Source: Prunus persica
Taxonomy: Eukaryota; Streptophyta; Magnoliopsida; Rosales; Rosaceae
Length of the DNA: 64,000 nucleotides
Reading direction: 5' to 3'
NCBI RefSeq assembly: GCF_000346465.2
Contig: NC_034012.1
Location: 20,603,567-20,667,566, forward strand
Below, in pieces: positions 1 through 12,209 of this stretch (position 1 is its first letter; each line of letters starts with the position of its first letter). The translations under genes and the position numbers were made by a program. The notes beneath the pieces were generated by a model. It was given only the letters and a program-made list of their open reading frames with translations, did no database searches and was not told the DNA's origin.

Positions 1-925
1 GGGGATCGTGTTGGACGCTGGCGTCACTGTGGCCATTGGATTTCACTCAAAACTCACCAAATCAGTCCTCCCACCAAATTATGATGTTCCCGAAGTGCTG
101 GACTTAATCCGATATCGATTGGTCCATGAAATCGGACAGTTCAGGTTCGTACGAAGTTCGTTCTGAAATGGAGTGGTTGGGGTATTGCATTGTTTTAGAC
201 ATTGGATTTCACCCAAAACTCAACAAATGACTCCTCCCACAACATTATGATGTTCCCCAAGTTTTGGACTCAATCCTATATTGATTGGTCCATGGAATTG
301 GAAAATTCAGGTTCGTACGAAGTTCGTTATGAAATGGAGTGGTTGGTGTATTGTATAGTTCTAGAGATTGGATTTCACTCAAAACCCACCAAATGACTCC
401 TCCAACAATATTATGATGTTCCCCAAGTTTTGCACTCAATCCGATATTCATTGGTCCATGAAATTGGACAATTCAGTTTCGAACGAAGTTCGTTCCGAAA
501 TGGAGTGGTTGGTGTATTGCATAGTTTTGGCCATTGGATTTCACTGAAAACCCACCAAATGACTCCTCCCACAATATTATGATGTTCCCCAAGTTTTGGA
601 CTCAATCCGATATTCATTGGTCCCTGAAATCGGACAATTCAGTTTCGAACGAAGTTCGTTCCGAAATGGAGTGGTTGTTTTATTGCATAGTTTTGGCAAT
701 TGGATTTTGCTCAAAACTCACCAAATGACTCCTCCCGCTATATTATGATCTGCCCCAAGTTTTGGATCCAATTTGATATCGATTGGTCCATGAAACTAGA
801 CAATTCAGGTTTGTATGAAGTTCTTTCTGAAATGTAGTGGTTGGTGTATTGTATAGTTCTAGAGATTCGATTTCACCCAAAACCCACCAAATGACTCCTC
901 CCACAATATGATGATGTTCCCCAAG
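1..925 (-). repeat. 166-bp satellite array, inverted block
   Basis: About 5.5 monomers of the window's main satellite. They read in the opposite direction to every other block: the monomer here runs from the 'cccaagttttggactcaatcc' side, the reverse complement of the 'ggattgagtccaaaacttggg' side seen after 2955. The block ends in mid-monomer after 'gttccccaag', where the truncated LTR begins. Monomers are ordinary in content, with the TTCGTACGAA palindrome and the CGATATCG core. No gene is seen; open frames here are by-products of the repeat. Confidence 0.93.
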
Positions 926-2954
926 ATTGAACGTAGGTAATTGATTTTCGAATTGAAAATTCGGCCGATTTTCGGCCTCCGAGTTCGGCCACTTCCGTTC
1001 AGTTTTTGGGGTAGGTCAAAGAACAAAAGTGGTTCCAAATATGGTGTTATACCTAGGGTAGGAGTTTGGAGCCGTGGTTTTGAGATTTTCCGGCGATGTG
1101 TAATCGCTTTGGACACCCAGCGCTTCTGGCGCGTGCGGCGGCGCGTGGGCGAGGGTAGTGAAGTGGCACTGTGTCTCGATGAGATCCTTAGGTTGTCACG
1201 AGCACGTAGGAATTCGCAGATCTCAATTTGGATACCGTTTGAGCCTCGCACGGATTTTCCATATTGTGCGATTTTCGGGTTCAATACTGTGGAGCCGTTG
1301 GATCGTAATCAGTTTCAGATATGTTACTCTAGACAATTTCAAAATCGTGTAGGATTCGACGGATCGTGAATCGGAGTCCCGGATACTCCGAAATTGCGAA
1401 CCCTAGGGCTAGGGTTTAGAAATTGTGCGATTGTACGATCGTGATCAATCCGACCGTCCGATCGAGACCAAACCCTCGAGACATGTGTCCTAGATATATT
1501 GGACCTTCTAGCGGCTTCTGGATCATATTGTGAGGTCATGGACCTGCGGGGTCCTGGGTTGACTTTTTGGGACTTTAGCGCTTTTTGAGTCCCAAGATAC
1601 TCCTAAACTATTCCAAACTTTTATGGGCATAGGGATAACTTTAATTTGACGCATGTACTTCTAGGAGCCGGGGGTCAGGATTTTTAAATTAATACTATAT
1701 TGTATTAATAGAATATTATGGTCATTGAATCAGGCACCCGAGCACCAGTTCACCCGCAGGAGGGACCTTCAAGAGGTCGAGCGAGCACGGACTACCAGTG
1801 AGTGGACTCTTTGTTTTTATAAATGAATTTAAGCAGTTCAGTTACAGTATGTGATCTTGAATAAGTTTTATTCAAAGATTATCGTTTTATAAGCTGTTAT
1901 ATGCTTTTAAATATTTTTCTTTGCATACTGTCGAGTGAAAATCTCCATTAAAGGATATAGGAAAAGAAATTCTAGTTAATTATCAAATAAATGGAAGCAG
2001 AATTTGAAAGGTTACAGAAACTTTATATTTTCCTAAACCACCTTGTACCCAGATATACAAATGTTGCCTTCAGATTAAATGTTGCCTTCGGATTATATTG
2101 GTTGCCTTCGGTTTAGTCAGCATGCTTGACAGTTGCCCCACGAGTTCTTTGGTACTTGAACTCGTGTAGAGCAAGTAATGCGGATCAGGTGGACTACAGT
2201 CCCCTGAATCCTGTGAGTTGCGGCTCGGACTGACCTTGTATCACTGAGACCTGCGAGTACGCGTCACCCATGGTAATGCAAGGAATTGACGGATATTAGG
2301 AATTGACGGAAATAAGGGTACACCTAGGTGGTAGTTTTAAACTGTTTTCAATGCCTTAAGAAATTAATGTTAACCATGAGTATGCTTGGCTTATATACAT
2401 GTATAATTATATGAGTGCATTGATTTCAGAAATAAAGAGAATAATTTAGTTTGTATAACTGTTTTTACAGTGGGGTTAGTATGTTCTTATGTATTTTTCT
2501 AAACTTTGTTTTTGGGTCCACTCACCCTTTTTAATGTTTTGCGCCCCTAGGCAGTAGGCGTGCACAGGAATCCACCACCGAGTCGTTTTCCACCTTCCGC
2601 GCCTTTCTTTTGATGTAGGACTTTTTGTTTTGTAAAAAGATTGACTCTTTTGTAAATTCTTACTAACCGCTCTGATGTTTTGCCCTAGACTTAGAATTGA
2701 ACTGTTAGAATATATATATACGTATGCTGGCAGTTGGTTGTATATATATACTTGTTTGGCAGGTGTAAATGTTTTGGTATTGAGCCAGTTACAAGGGAAA
2801 CTCTGCCGGTTTTTCGGTAGAAGTCAACCTTGTTATTTTATCGTGCTTTGCATAGAAGGGCAATTAGGTCATTTGTGCCCGACCTCCTCCAGGTGTTGGA
2901 CACGCACAGGGTCCGGCTCAGATTCCAAAGCGGAATTTGGATCGGGTCCTGTCA
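926..2954 (+). mobile_element. 5'-truncated Tekay/Del-type Ty3/gypsy LTR
   Basis: This stretch matches the inner and 3' parts of the LTR at 50669-53496. Shared blocks include 'tttttggggtaggtcaaag' near 1003, the 'gcgcgtgggcgagggtagtg' segment near 1141, 'cggagtcccggatactccga' near 1371, and 'gcaggagggacct' near 1755. It ends at GGGTCCTGTCA, the same 3' terminus as the other copies. The first ~600 bp of the LTR, including its TGTAATAACCC end, are missing, and no target duplication is visible. Two ~40-bp minisatellite units (starting 2180 and 2220) are present. Both strands are open from about 860 to 1370, discussed as a finding. The fragment separates two satellite blocks of opposite orientation. 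Confidence 0.82.
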
Positions 2955-3914
2955 TGGTGGCTTTTGAATGAAATCCGATCTCTTGAACTATACAATACAC
3001 CAATCACTCCATTTCAGAACGACCTTCAAATGGACCTGAGTTATCCGATTCCATGGACCAATCGATATAGGATTTAGTCAAAAACTTAGGGAACGTCATA
3101 ATATGGTGGGAGGAGTCATTTGGTGAGTTTTGAGTGAAATCCAATGGCTAAAACTATGCAACAGAACAACAACTCCATTTCATAATGAACTTCGTACGAA
3201 CCTGAATTGTCCGATTCCATGGACCAATCTATATCGGATTGAGTCCAAAACTTGGGGAACATCATAATGTTGTGTGAGGAGTCATTTTGTGAGTTTTGAG
3301 TGAAATCCAATGGCTAAAACAATGCAATACACCAACCACTCTATTTCAGAACGAACTTTGTACGAACCTGAATTGTCTGATTTCATGGACCAATCGATAT
3401 CAAATTGAGTCCAAAACTTAGGGAACATCAAAATATGGTGGAAGGAGTCATTTGGTGAGTTTTTAGTGAAATCCAATGGCTAAAACTATGCAATGCACCA
3501 ACCACTCTATTTCAGAACGAACTTCGTACGAACCTGAATTGTCCAATTTCATGGACCAATTGATATCTGGCTGAGTCCAAAACATAAGGAACAACATAAT
3601 ATGGTGGGAGGAGTCATTTGGTGAGTTTTGAGCGAAATCCAATGGCTAAAACTATGCAATACAACAGGCACTCCATTTCATAACGAACTTCGTACGAACC
3701 TGAATTGTCCCATTTCATGGACCAATCAATATCGGACGGAGTCCGAAACTTAGGCAACATCATAACATAGTGGGAGGTGTGATTTGGTGGGTATTGAGTA
3801 AAATCCAAAGGCTAAAACTATGCAATACACCAACCACTCCATTTCTTAGCGAACTTCGTACGAACCTGAATTGGTGAATTTTTTTGAGAAATCCAATCAC
3901 TAAAATTATGCAAC
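2955..3914 (+). repeat. 166-bp satellite array
   Basis: Satellite in the majority orientation resumes directly after the LTR terminus, in mid-monomer ('tggtggcttttgaatgaaatcc'). About 5.5 monomers of the 'ggctaaaac' variant follow. The last monomer has an internal deletion of roughly 85 bp near 3872, joining 'cctgaattg' to 'gtgaatttttttgag'. The block ends at the GCAAC target of the next insertion. Confidence 0.95.
3910..3914. repeat. Target-site duplication GCAAC (left)
   Basis: It pairs with GCAAC at 5723-5727. Removing the LTR and one copy restores an uninterrupted satellite monomer ('attatgcaacacaccaac'). Confidence 0.92.
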
Positions 3915-5722
3915 TGATAAGCTCATAATTTCACACATTTGCATGCCTTCTTTCCTTAGTAATTTTGTTAGCTTCTCTTTATTTTGAGTCTCTTACCTAT
4001 GTTTGTGTGCTTTGTAGGTTAAGACAGCAAGGGGATGACATTTGATACAATTCATGCATGTTAAGGGCTGAGTGGCACAAGAGGAATATGAGCTTAAAGA
4101 CAAAACTAATTTGTGCCACACTCCTTGTCAGTCCAGTTTCGTAGGTCATCTTGCAGGCCTCATTTCAGTAACTTACACAGGTCGGATGAGGAGACATCCT
4201 TCATAGAAGTTGTTCCAATGGGTGTCTATTATAACGTATCCAAATTTCAGCCCAATTGGATAAAGCTGGAGCCCTCAACACGTCAAAGACTGAACCAAGT
4301 TCACAGAAATGTCATGTTGGCTGCCATCACATTTAATGTGGCTACATCCCTAGAGCCATGTGCTACACATGGGCAGCCACACATGGGAGTCAAATCAGCT
4401 CAGAAGCTCAGAAAGATGAACAAAAGTCAAGCTTTCCATAAAGAAACCATACCAAAGCATGTATTTGTCAGCTGGAGCAGTTGGCAAGTATGGGCAGCTG
4501 GAGCAGTTGGGAGCAGCTAAGAGAGGTGTGCTTCGCCAGCCAAAGGGGAGCACGAAATTGCACTCTATAAATAGAGAGTTGCACACTCATTCAAGAAGGG
4601 AGGGCAGTCATACACATTCACTTCATCCATTACTCTCATACACACATTCAGATTCACCACAAAGAGAAAAGGGAGCTTGGAGCTGTCCTGGGAACTTCCT
4701 TGCTGCCATCATCTAGTTCTTCTCCTCTCTTTATCCTATCTATGTATTTCTTATTTTCTGTATTCATAGTTATGTCTAACTAATCCATTTAGTTAGGGCT
4801 TAGGATGAAGCCCTAGTCATGAATATTCAATGTTATGGATGATTTTATAGTTAATTGATTTCCTTGCTTTTATTATCAAGTTGTTAATCTCTAGTTTATT
4901 ATGTGCTTGATGTATGTTTTCTTGGAGTAGCTAACTAGGATTTTATGCATCTAGCACAGGTTGGGAAGGGGTTTAGATTCACCAATTCTACTCTCCTTTC
5001 ACAAGCAACACATGAATGGCCTAAGAATCATTCAAGGGGTTAATAACCATAGGTTGACTAGGACAGATACCATGTTCTAGGACTTGTGTGATTATAATAT
5101 TCTCAAGGAGCTTAATGACTCTTGTATGCTTTATTCTAAGTAGATACCATGCTTAGGTTGCATATTAGAGATCACGTGTTGTGTAGATACCATGCATAAT
5201 CACATGCCTTAGGAGAATCATGCATCCTGCACCTAGATACCATAGGCTTGTATGCGATAATCTATTGTTGATAAAGCTTGAGTCAATTTCTATGCATTCA
5301 TAACTTGGGTAGGAAAACTAGTGGTGGATTCCAAGGCTCTAACACCTCTCAATCATTGTTTCACAACTTGTTGATTGCTGCCAGTGTTTACTTTCGAGCA
5401 CTTTCATTTCACTTTCTTGTTTTCATTTCAACAACAAAACCCCCCATTTCGAGTGCGTGTGTGGTGCTAGGATTCTGTCCTAGACCTTGAGTAATTAGCA
5501 AGAGGCATTGTTGAATTCGACCTTGCCTTTAGCTAGTTAGTCAGTTTTTTTGTTCTATGTTTTTCTAGCATTCTAAGTAATTTAACTTGGAACCAAGTTA
5601 CCATTCTCCGTGGGATCGACCTCGTATTTACATAAGCTATACTATAAACGGTTCGTGCACTTGCGAGAATTAAAGTTGCTGTTTTTAATAACTCATTTTA
5701 GTTGTTAAGAATAGGCCCAACA
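3915..5722 (+). mobile_element. Solo LTR, 1.8-kb Ty3/gypsy-like family, copy 1
   Basis: An 1808-bp unit starting TGATAAGCTC and ending CCCAACA, flanked by perfect 5-bp duplications GCAAC at 3910-3914 and 5723-5727. It has no internal coding region, so it is a solo LTR left by LTR-LTR recombination. Its start resembles that of the Athila-type LTR at 24482 (TGATAACTCATA), and its 3' part has the 'gtgggatcgacc...cacttgcgag' text common in plant non-chromoviral gypsy LTRs, so I place it in the Athila/Tat group. A TATA box lies at 4566. Four AGATACCAT motifs lie between about 5065 and 5240. A 135-codon open frame (4113-4520) is shared with copy 2 but resembles no known protein to me. Confidence 0.87.
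4566..4573 (+). promoter_or_regulatory. Putative LTR TATA box
   Basis: TATAAATA sits inside the short palindromic context CTCTATAAATAGAG. It is conserved in all three copies of this LTR family (also 42048-42055 on the minus strand and 48376-48383), as expected for the promoter that starts genomic RNA in the LTR. No transcription data are available here. Confidence 0.6.
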
Positions 5723-5727
5723 GCAAC
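5723..5727. repeat. Target-site duplication GCAAC (right)
   Basis: Right-hand member of the 5-bp duplication around the solo LTR at 3915-5722. Confidence 0.92.
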
Positions 5728-8700
5728 ACACCAACAACTCCATTTGATGAACAAACTTTGTACGAACTTGAATTGTCCGATTTCATGGTTTAGTCGATAT
5801 CGGATTGAGCCCAAAACTTGCACAATATCATAATATGGTGGGAGGAGTCGTTCGGTGAGTTTTGAGTGAAATCCAATCCCAAAAACTTTGTAGTACACCA
5901 ACCACTCCAATTACGGAACGAATTTCGTACGAACCTGAATTGTTTGACTTCTTGATTCAATCGATATCGAATTGAGCCCAAAACTTGGTCAACATCATAC
6001 TATGGTGGGAGGAGTCATTTGGTGAGTTTTGAATGAAATCGAATTGCTAAAACTATGCAATACACCAACCACTCCATTTCAAAACGAACTTTTTACAAAC
6101 CTGAATTGTTCGATTTCATGGACCAATCGATATCGGATTGAGTCCAAAACTGCGAGAACATCATTATATTGCTGGAGGAGTCATTTGGTGGGTTTTGAGT
6201 GAAATCCAATGGCTAAAACTATGCAGTAAACCAACCACTCCATTTCGTAATGAACTTTGTACGAACCTGAATTGTCCGATTTCAGGAACCAATAGATATC
6301 AATTTGAGTCCAAAACGTGGGGAACATCGTAATGTTGTGGGTGGAGTCATTTTGTGAGTTCTGAGTGATATCCAATGGCTAAAACGATGCAATACACCAA
6401 CCACTCCATTTCAGAACGAACTTCGTATGAATTGAATTGTCCGATTTCATGGACCAATCGACATCGGATTGAGTCCAAAACTTAGGGAACATCACAATAT
6501 GGGGGAGAACTCATTGGTGAGTTTTAAGTGAAATCCAATGGCTAAAATTATGCAATACACCAACCAAGCCATTGCGTAACAAACTTCGTACGAACCTGAA
6601 TTGTCCAATTTCATGGATCAATCGATATCGGATAGAGTCCAAAACTTGGGGACATCATAAATCAGCGGGAGGAGTCATTTGGTGGGTTTTGAGTGAAATC
6701 CAATCTCTACAACTATACAATACACCAACCACGCCATTGCGTAACAAACTTTGTACGAACCTTAATTGTCCGATTTCATGGACCAATCGATATAGGATTG
6801 AGTCCAAAACTTGGGGAACGTCATAATATATGGGAGGAGTCATTTGGTGAGTTTTGAGTGCAATCCAATCTCTAGAACTATACAACACAATAACCACAAC
6901 ATTTCTTAAAGAACTTCGTACGAACCTGAATTGTCCAATTTCACGGACCAATCGATATCGGGTTGAGTCCAAAACTTGGGGAACAACATAATATGGTGGG
7001 TGGAGTCATTTGGTGAGTTTTGAGTGAAATCCAATCTCTAGAACTATACAACACAATAACCACAACATTTCTTAAAGAACTTCCTACGAACCTAAATTGT
7101 CCAATTTCATGGACCATTCGATATCGGATTCAGTCCAACACTTAGGGAACATCATAATATTGTGGGAGGAGTCATTTGGTGGGTTTTGAGTGAAATCCAA
7201 TCTCTAGAACTATGCAATACACCAACCACTCCATTTCTTAACGAACTTCGTACGAACATGAATTGTCCAATTTCGTGGACCAATCAATATCGGATGGAGT
7301 CCAAAACTTAGGGAACATCATAACATAGTGGGAGGAGTGATCTGGTGCGTGTTGAGTGAAATCCAATCTCTACAACTATGCAATACACCAACCACTCCAT
7401 TTCATAAAGAACTTCGTATGAACCTGAATTGTCCAATTTCATGGACCAATCGATATCAGATTGAGTCCAAAACTTGGGGAACATCATAATATGGTGGGAG
7501 GAGTCATTTGGTGGGTTTTGAGTGAAATCCAATCTCGAGAACTATGCAATACACCAACCACTCCATTTCATAACGAACTTCGTACGAACCTGAATTGTCC
7601 AATTTCATGGACCAATTGATATCGGATTTAGTCAAGAACTTGGGGAATATCATAATATTGTGGGAGGAGTCATTTGGTTGGTTTTTGAGTGAAATCCAAT
7701 CTCGACAACTATACAATACACCAACCACTCCATTTCAGAACGAACTTCGCACGAACCTGAATTGTCCGATTTCATGTACCAATCGATATTGGATTTAGTC
7801 CAGAACTTGGGGAACAACATAATTTTGTGGAAGGAGTCATTTGGTGAGCTTTGAGTGAAATCCAATGGCTATAACTATGCAATACAACAACAACACCATT
7901 TCATAATGAACTTCGTACGAACCTGAATTGTCCGATTTCATGGACCAATCGATATCGGATTGAGCACAAAACTTGGGGCACATCATAATATGATGGGAGG
8001 AGTCATTTAGTGAGTTTTGAATGAAATCCAATGACTAAAACTATGCAATACACCAACCACTCCATTTCATAACGAACTTCGTACGAACCAGGATTGTCAA
8101 ATTTCATGAACCAATAGATATCGGATTGAGTACAAAACTTGGGGAAGATCATAATATGATGGGTGGAGTCATTTGGTGAGTTTTGAATGAAATCCAATGG
8201 CTAAAAATTATGCAATACACCAACCACTCCATTTCATAACGAACTTCGTACGAACCAGGATTGTCAAATTTCATGGACCAATCGATATCGGATTGAGTAC
8301 AAAACTTGGGGAAGATCATAATATGGTGGGAGGAGTCATTTGGTGGGTTTTAAGTGAAATCCGATCTCTAGAACTATCCAATAACCCAACCACTCCATTT
8401 CATAACGAACTTCGTACGGACCTGAATTGTCCAATTTCATGGACCAATCGATATCGGATTGAGTCCCAAACTTGGGGAACATCATAATACGGTGGGAAGA
8501 ATCATTTGGTCGGTTTTGAGTGAAGTCCAATGGCTAAAACTATGCAATACACCACCCGCTCCATTTCAGAATGAACTTCGTACGAACCTGAATTGTCGAT
8601 ATCGGATTTTGTACAAAACTTGGGCAAGATCCTAATATGATGGGTGGAGTCATTTGGTGAGTTTTGAATGAAATCCAATGGCTAAAACTATGAAATACAC

Positions 8701-11483
8701 CACCCGCTCCATTTCGTAACGAACTTCGTACGAACATGAATTGTCCAATTTCGTGGACCAATCGATATTGAATAGAGTCCAAAACTGGGGGAACATCATA
8801 ATACGGTGGGAGGAGTCATTGGTGAGTTTTGAGTGAAATCCAATCTCTACAGCTATGCAATACACCAACCTCTCCATTTCATAACGAACTTCGTACGAAC
8901 CTGAATTGTCCAATTTCATGGACCAATTGATATCGGATGGAGTCCAAAACTGGGGCAACCACATAATATGGTGGGAGGAGTCATTTGGTGCGTTTTGAGT
9001 GAAATCCAATCTCTGGAACTATGCAATACACCAACCCCACCATTTCGTAACGAACGTCGAACGAACCTGAATTGTCCAATTTCGTGGACCAATCGATATC
9101 GGATTGAGTCCAAAACTTGAGAAACATCATAATACGATGGGAGGAGTCAATTGGTGAGTTTTGAGTGAAATCCAATCTCTACAACTATGCAATACAGCAA
9201 CCTCTCCATTTCATAATGAACTTCGTACGAACCTGAATTGTCCAATTTCATGGACCACTCGATAACGGATTGAGTACAAAACTTGGGGAACATCAGAATA
9301 TGATGGGTGGAGTCATTTGGTGAGTTTCGAATGAAATACAATGGCTAAAACTATGCAATACACCAACCACTCCATTTCATAAGGAACTTCGGACGAACCA
9401 GAAATATCCAATTTCATGGACCAATCGATATCGGATTGAGTAAAAAACTTGGGGAACATCATAATATGGTGGGAGGAGTCATTTGTCGGGTTTTAAGTGA
9501 AATCCAATCTCTAGAACTATGCAGTACCTCAACCACTCATTTCATAACGAACTTCGTATGGACCTGAATTGTCCAATTTCATGGACCAATCAACATCGGA
9601 TTGAGTACAGGACTTGGGGAACAACATAATATGGGTGGGGTCATTTGGTGAGTTTTGAATTAAATCAAATGGCTAACACTATGCATTACACCAACCACTC
9701 CGTTTCATCTCGAACTTTGTTCGAACCTGGATTGTCCAATTTCGTGGATCAATTGATATCGGACTGAGTCCAAAACTTGGGGAACATCATAATATGGTGG
9801 GAGGAGTCATTTGGTAAGTTTTGAGTGAAATCCAATCTCTAGAATTATGCAATACACCAACCACTCCATTTCATAAGGAACTACGTACGAATATGAATTG
9901 TCCAATTTGATGGACCAATCGATACCGGATTGGGTTCAGAACTTGGGGAACATCATAATATGGAGGGAGGAGTCATTTGGTGAGTTTTGAGTGAAATCCA
10001 ATGGCTACAACTATGCAATACACCACCCACTCTATTTCATAACGAACTTCGTACGAACCAGAATTGTCCAAATTCATGGACCAATCGATATCTGATTGAG
10101 TACAAAACTTGGGGAACATCATAATATGATGGGTGGAGTCATTTGGTGAGTTTTGATTGAAATCCAGTGGCTAAAACTATGCAATACACCAACCACTCCA
10201 TTTCATAACGAACTTCAGACGAACCTGAATTGTCCAATTTCATGGACCAATCGATATCGGATTGAGTAAAAAACTTGGGGCACATCATAATATGGTGGGA
10301 GGAGTCATTTGTCTGGTTTTAAGTGAAATCCAGTCTCTAGAACTATGCAATACCCCAACCACTCCATTTCATAACGAACTTCGTACGGACCTGAATTGTC
10401 CAATTTCATGGACCAATCGATTTCGGATTGAGTACAAAACTTGGGGAACATCATAATATGATGGGAGCAGTCATTTGGTGAGTTTCGAATGAAATCCAGT
10501 GGCTAAAACTATGCAATGCACCAATCGATATCAGATTGAGTAAAAAACTTGCGGAACATCATAATATGGTGGGAGGAGTCATTTGTCGGGTTTTAAGTGA
10601 AATCCAATCTCTAGAACTATGCAATACCCCAGCCACTCCATTTCATAAGGAACTTCGTACGGACCTGAATTGTCCAATTTCATGGACCAATCGATTTCGA
10701 ATTGAGTACAAAACTTGGGGAACATCATAATATGGGGGGAGGAGTCATTTGGTGGGGTTTGAGTGAAATCCAATCTCGAGAACTATGCAATACACCACCC
10801 ACTCCATTTCATAACGAACTTCGTACGAACCTGAATTGTCCAATTTCATGGACCAATCGATATCGGATTGAGTACAAAACTCGGGGAACATCATAATATG
10901 GTGGGAGGAGTCATCTGGCGGTTTTTGACTGAAATCCAGTCTCTAGAACTATGCAATACACCAACCATTCCATTTCATAACGAACTTCGTTTGACCCTGA
11001 ATTGTCCAATTTCATGGACCAATCGATATCAGATTGAGTCCAAAACTTGTTGAACATTATAATATGGTGGGTGGAGTCATTTGTTGGGTTTTGAGTGAAA
11101 TCCAATCTTTAGAACTATGCAATACACCAACCACTCCATTTCATAACGAATTTCGTACGAATCTAAATTGTCCAATTTCATGGACCATTCGATTTCGGAT
11201 GGAGTACAAAACTTGGGGAACATCATAATATGGTGGGAGGAGTCATTTGGTGGGTTTTGAGTGAAATCCAATCTCTAGAACTGTGCAATACATCAACCAC
11301 TCCATTTCATAACGAACTTCGTATGAACCTGAATTGTCCAATTTCATGGACCAATCGATATCGGATTGAGTACAAAACTTGAGGAACATCATAATGTGAT
11401 GGGTTGAGTCATTTGGTGAGTTTTGAATGCAATCCATGGGCTAAAACTATGCAATACACCAACCACGCCATTTCATAACGAAC

Positions 11484-11540
11484 TTCGTACGAACCTGAAT
11501 TGTCCAATTTCTTGGACCAATCGATATCGGATTGAGTCCA
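11484..11540. other. Representative satellite palindrome and dyad
   Basis: In this monomer TTCGTACGAA (11484-11493) is a perfect 10-bp palindrome. At 11513-11540 the arms TGGAC/GTCCA and CAATC/GATTG surround a GATATC core, giving a 28-bp dyad broken only by two single extra bases (one G, one A). Both elements recur in most monomers of every block. They are sequence symmetry only; any protein binding or cruciform formation is inference. Confidence 0.8.
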
Positions 11541-12209
11541 AAACTTTGGGAACATCATAATATGGTGGGAGGAGTCATTTGGTGACTTTTGAGTGAAATC
11601 CAATGGCTAAAACTATGCAATACTCCAACCACTCCTTTTCATAACGAACTTCGTACGAACCTGAATTGTCCAATTTCATGGACCAATCGATATCGGATAG
11701 AGTCCACAACTTGGGGAACATCATAATATGGTGGGAGGAGTCATTTGGTGGGTTTTGAGTGAAATCTAATCTCTCGAACTATGCAATACACCAACCACAC
11801 CATTTCAGAACGAACTTTGCGCAAAAGTAAATTGTCCAATTTCTTGGACCAATCGATATCGGATTGAGTCCAAAACTTGGGGAACCTCATAATATGGTGG
11901 GAGGAGTCATTTGCTGGGATTTGAGTGAAATCCAATGGCTACAACTATGCAATACACCAACCACTCCATTTCATAACGAACTTTGTACGAACCTGAATTG
12001 TCCAATTTCATGGACCAATGATATCGGATAGAGTCCAAAACTTGGGAAACACCATAATATGGTGGGAGGAGTCATTTGGTGACTTTTGAGTGAAATCCAA
12101 TGGCTAAAACTATGCAATACACCAACCACTCCATTTCAGAACGAACTTCGTTTGAAACTGAATTGTCAAATTTCATGGACCAATCGATATCGGATTGAGT
12201 CCAAAACTT

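Noticed and set aside
3915..5722. A complete non-autonomous element (TRIM or MITE-like) instead of a solo LTR.
   Set aside because: There are no terminal direct or inverted repeats inside the 1.8 kb, while TG...CA ends, a TATA box and a 5-bp duplication fit a solo LTR. A family-wide search could still change this.
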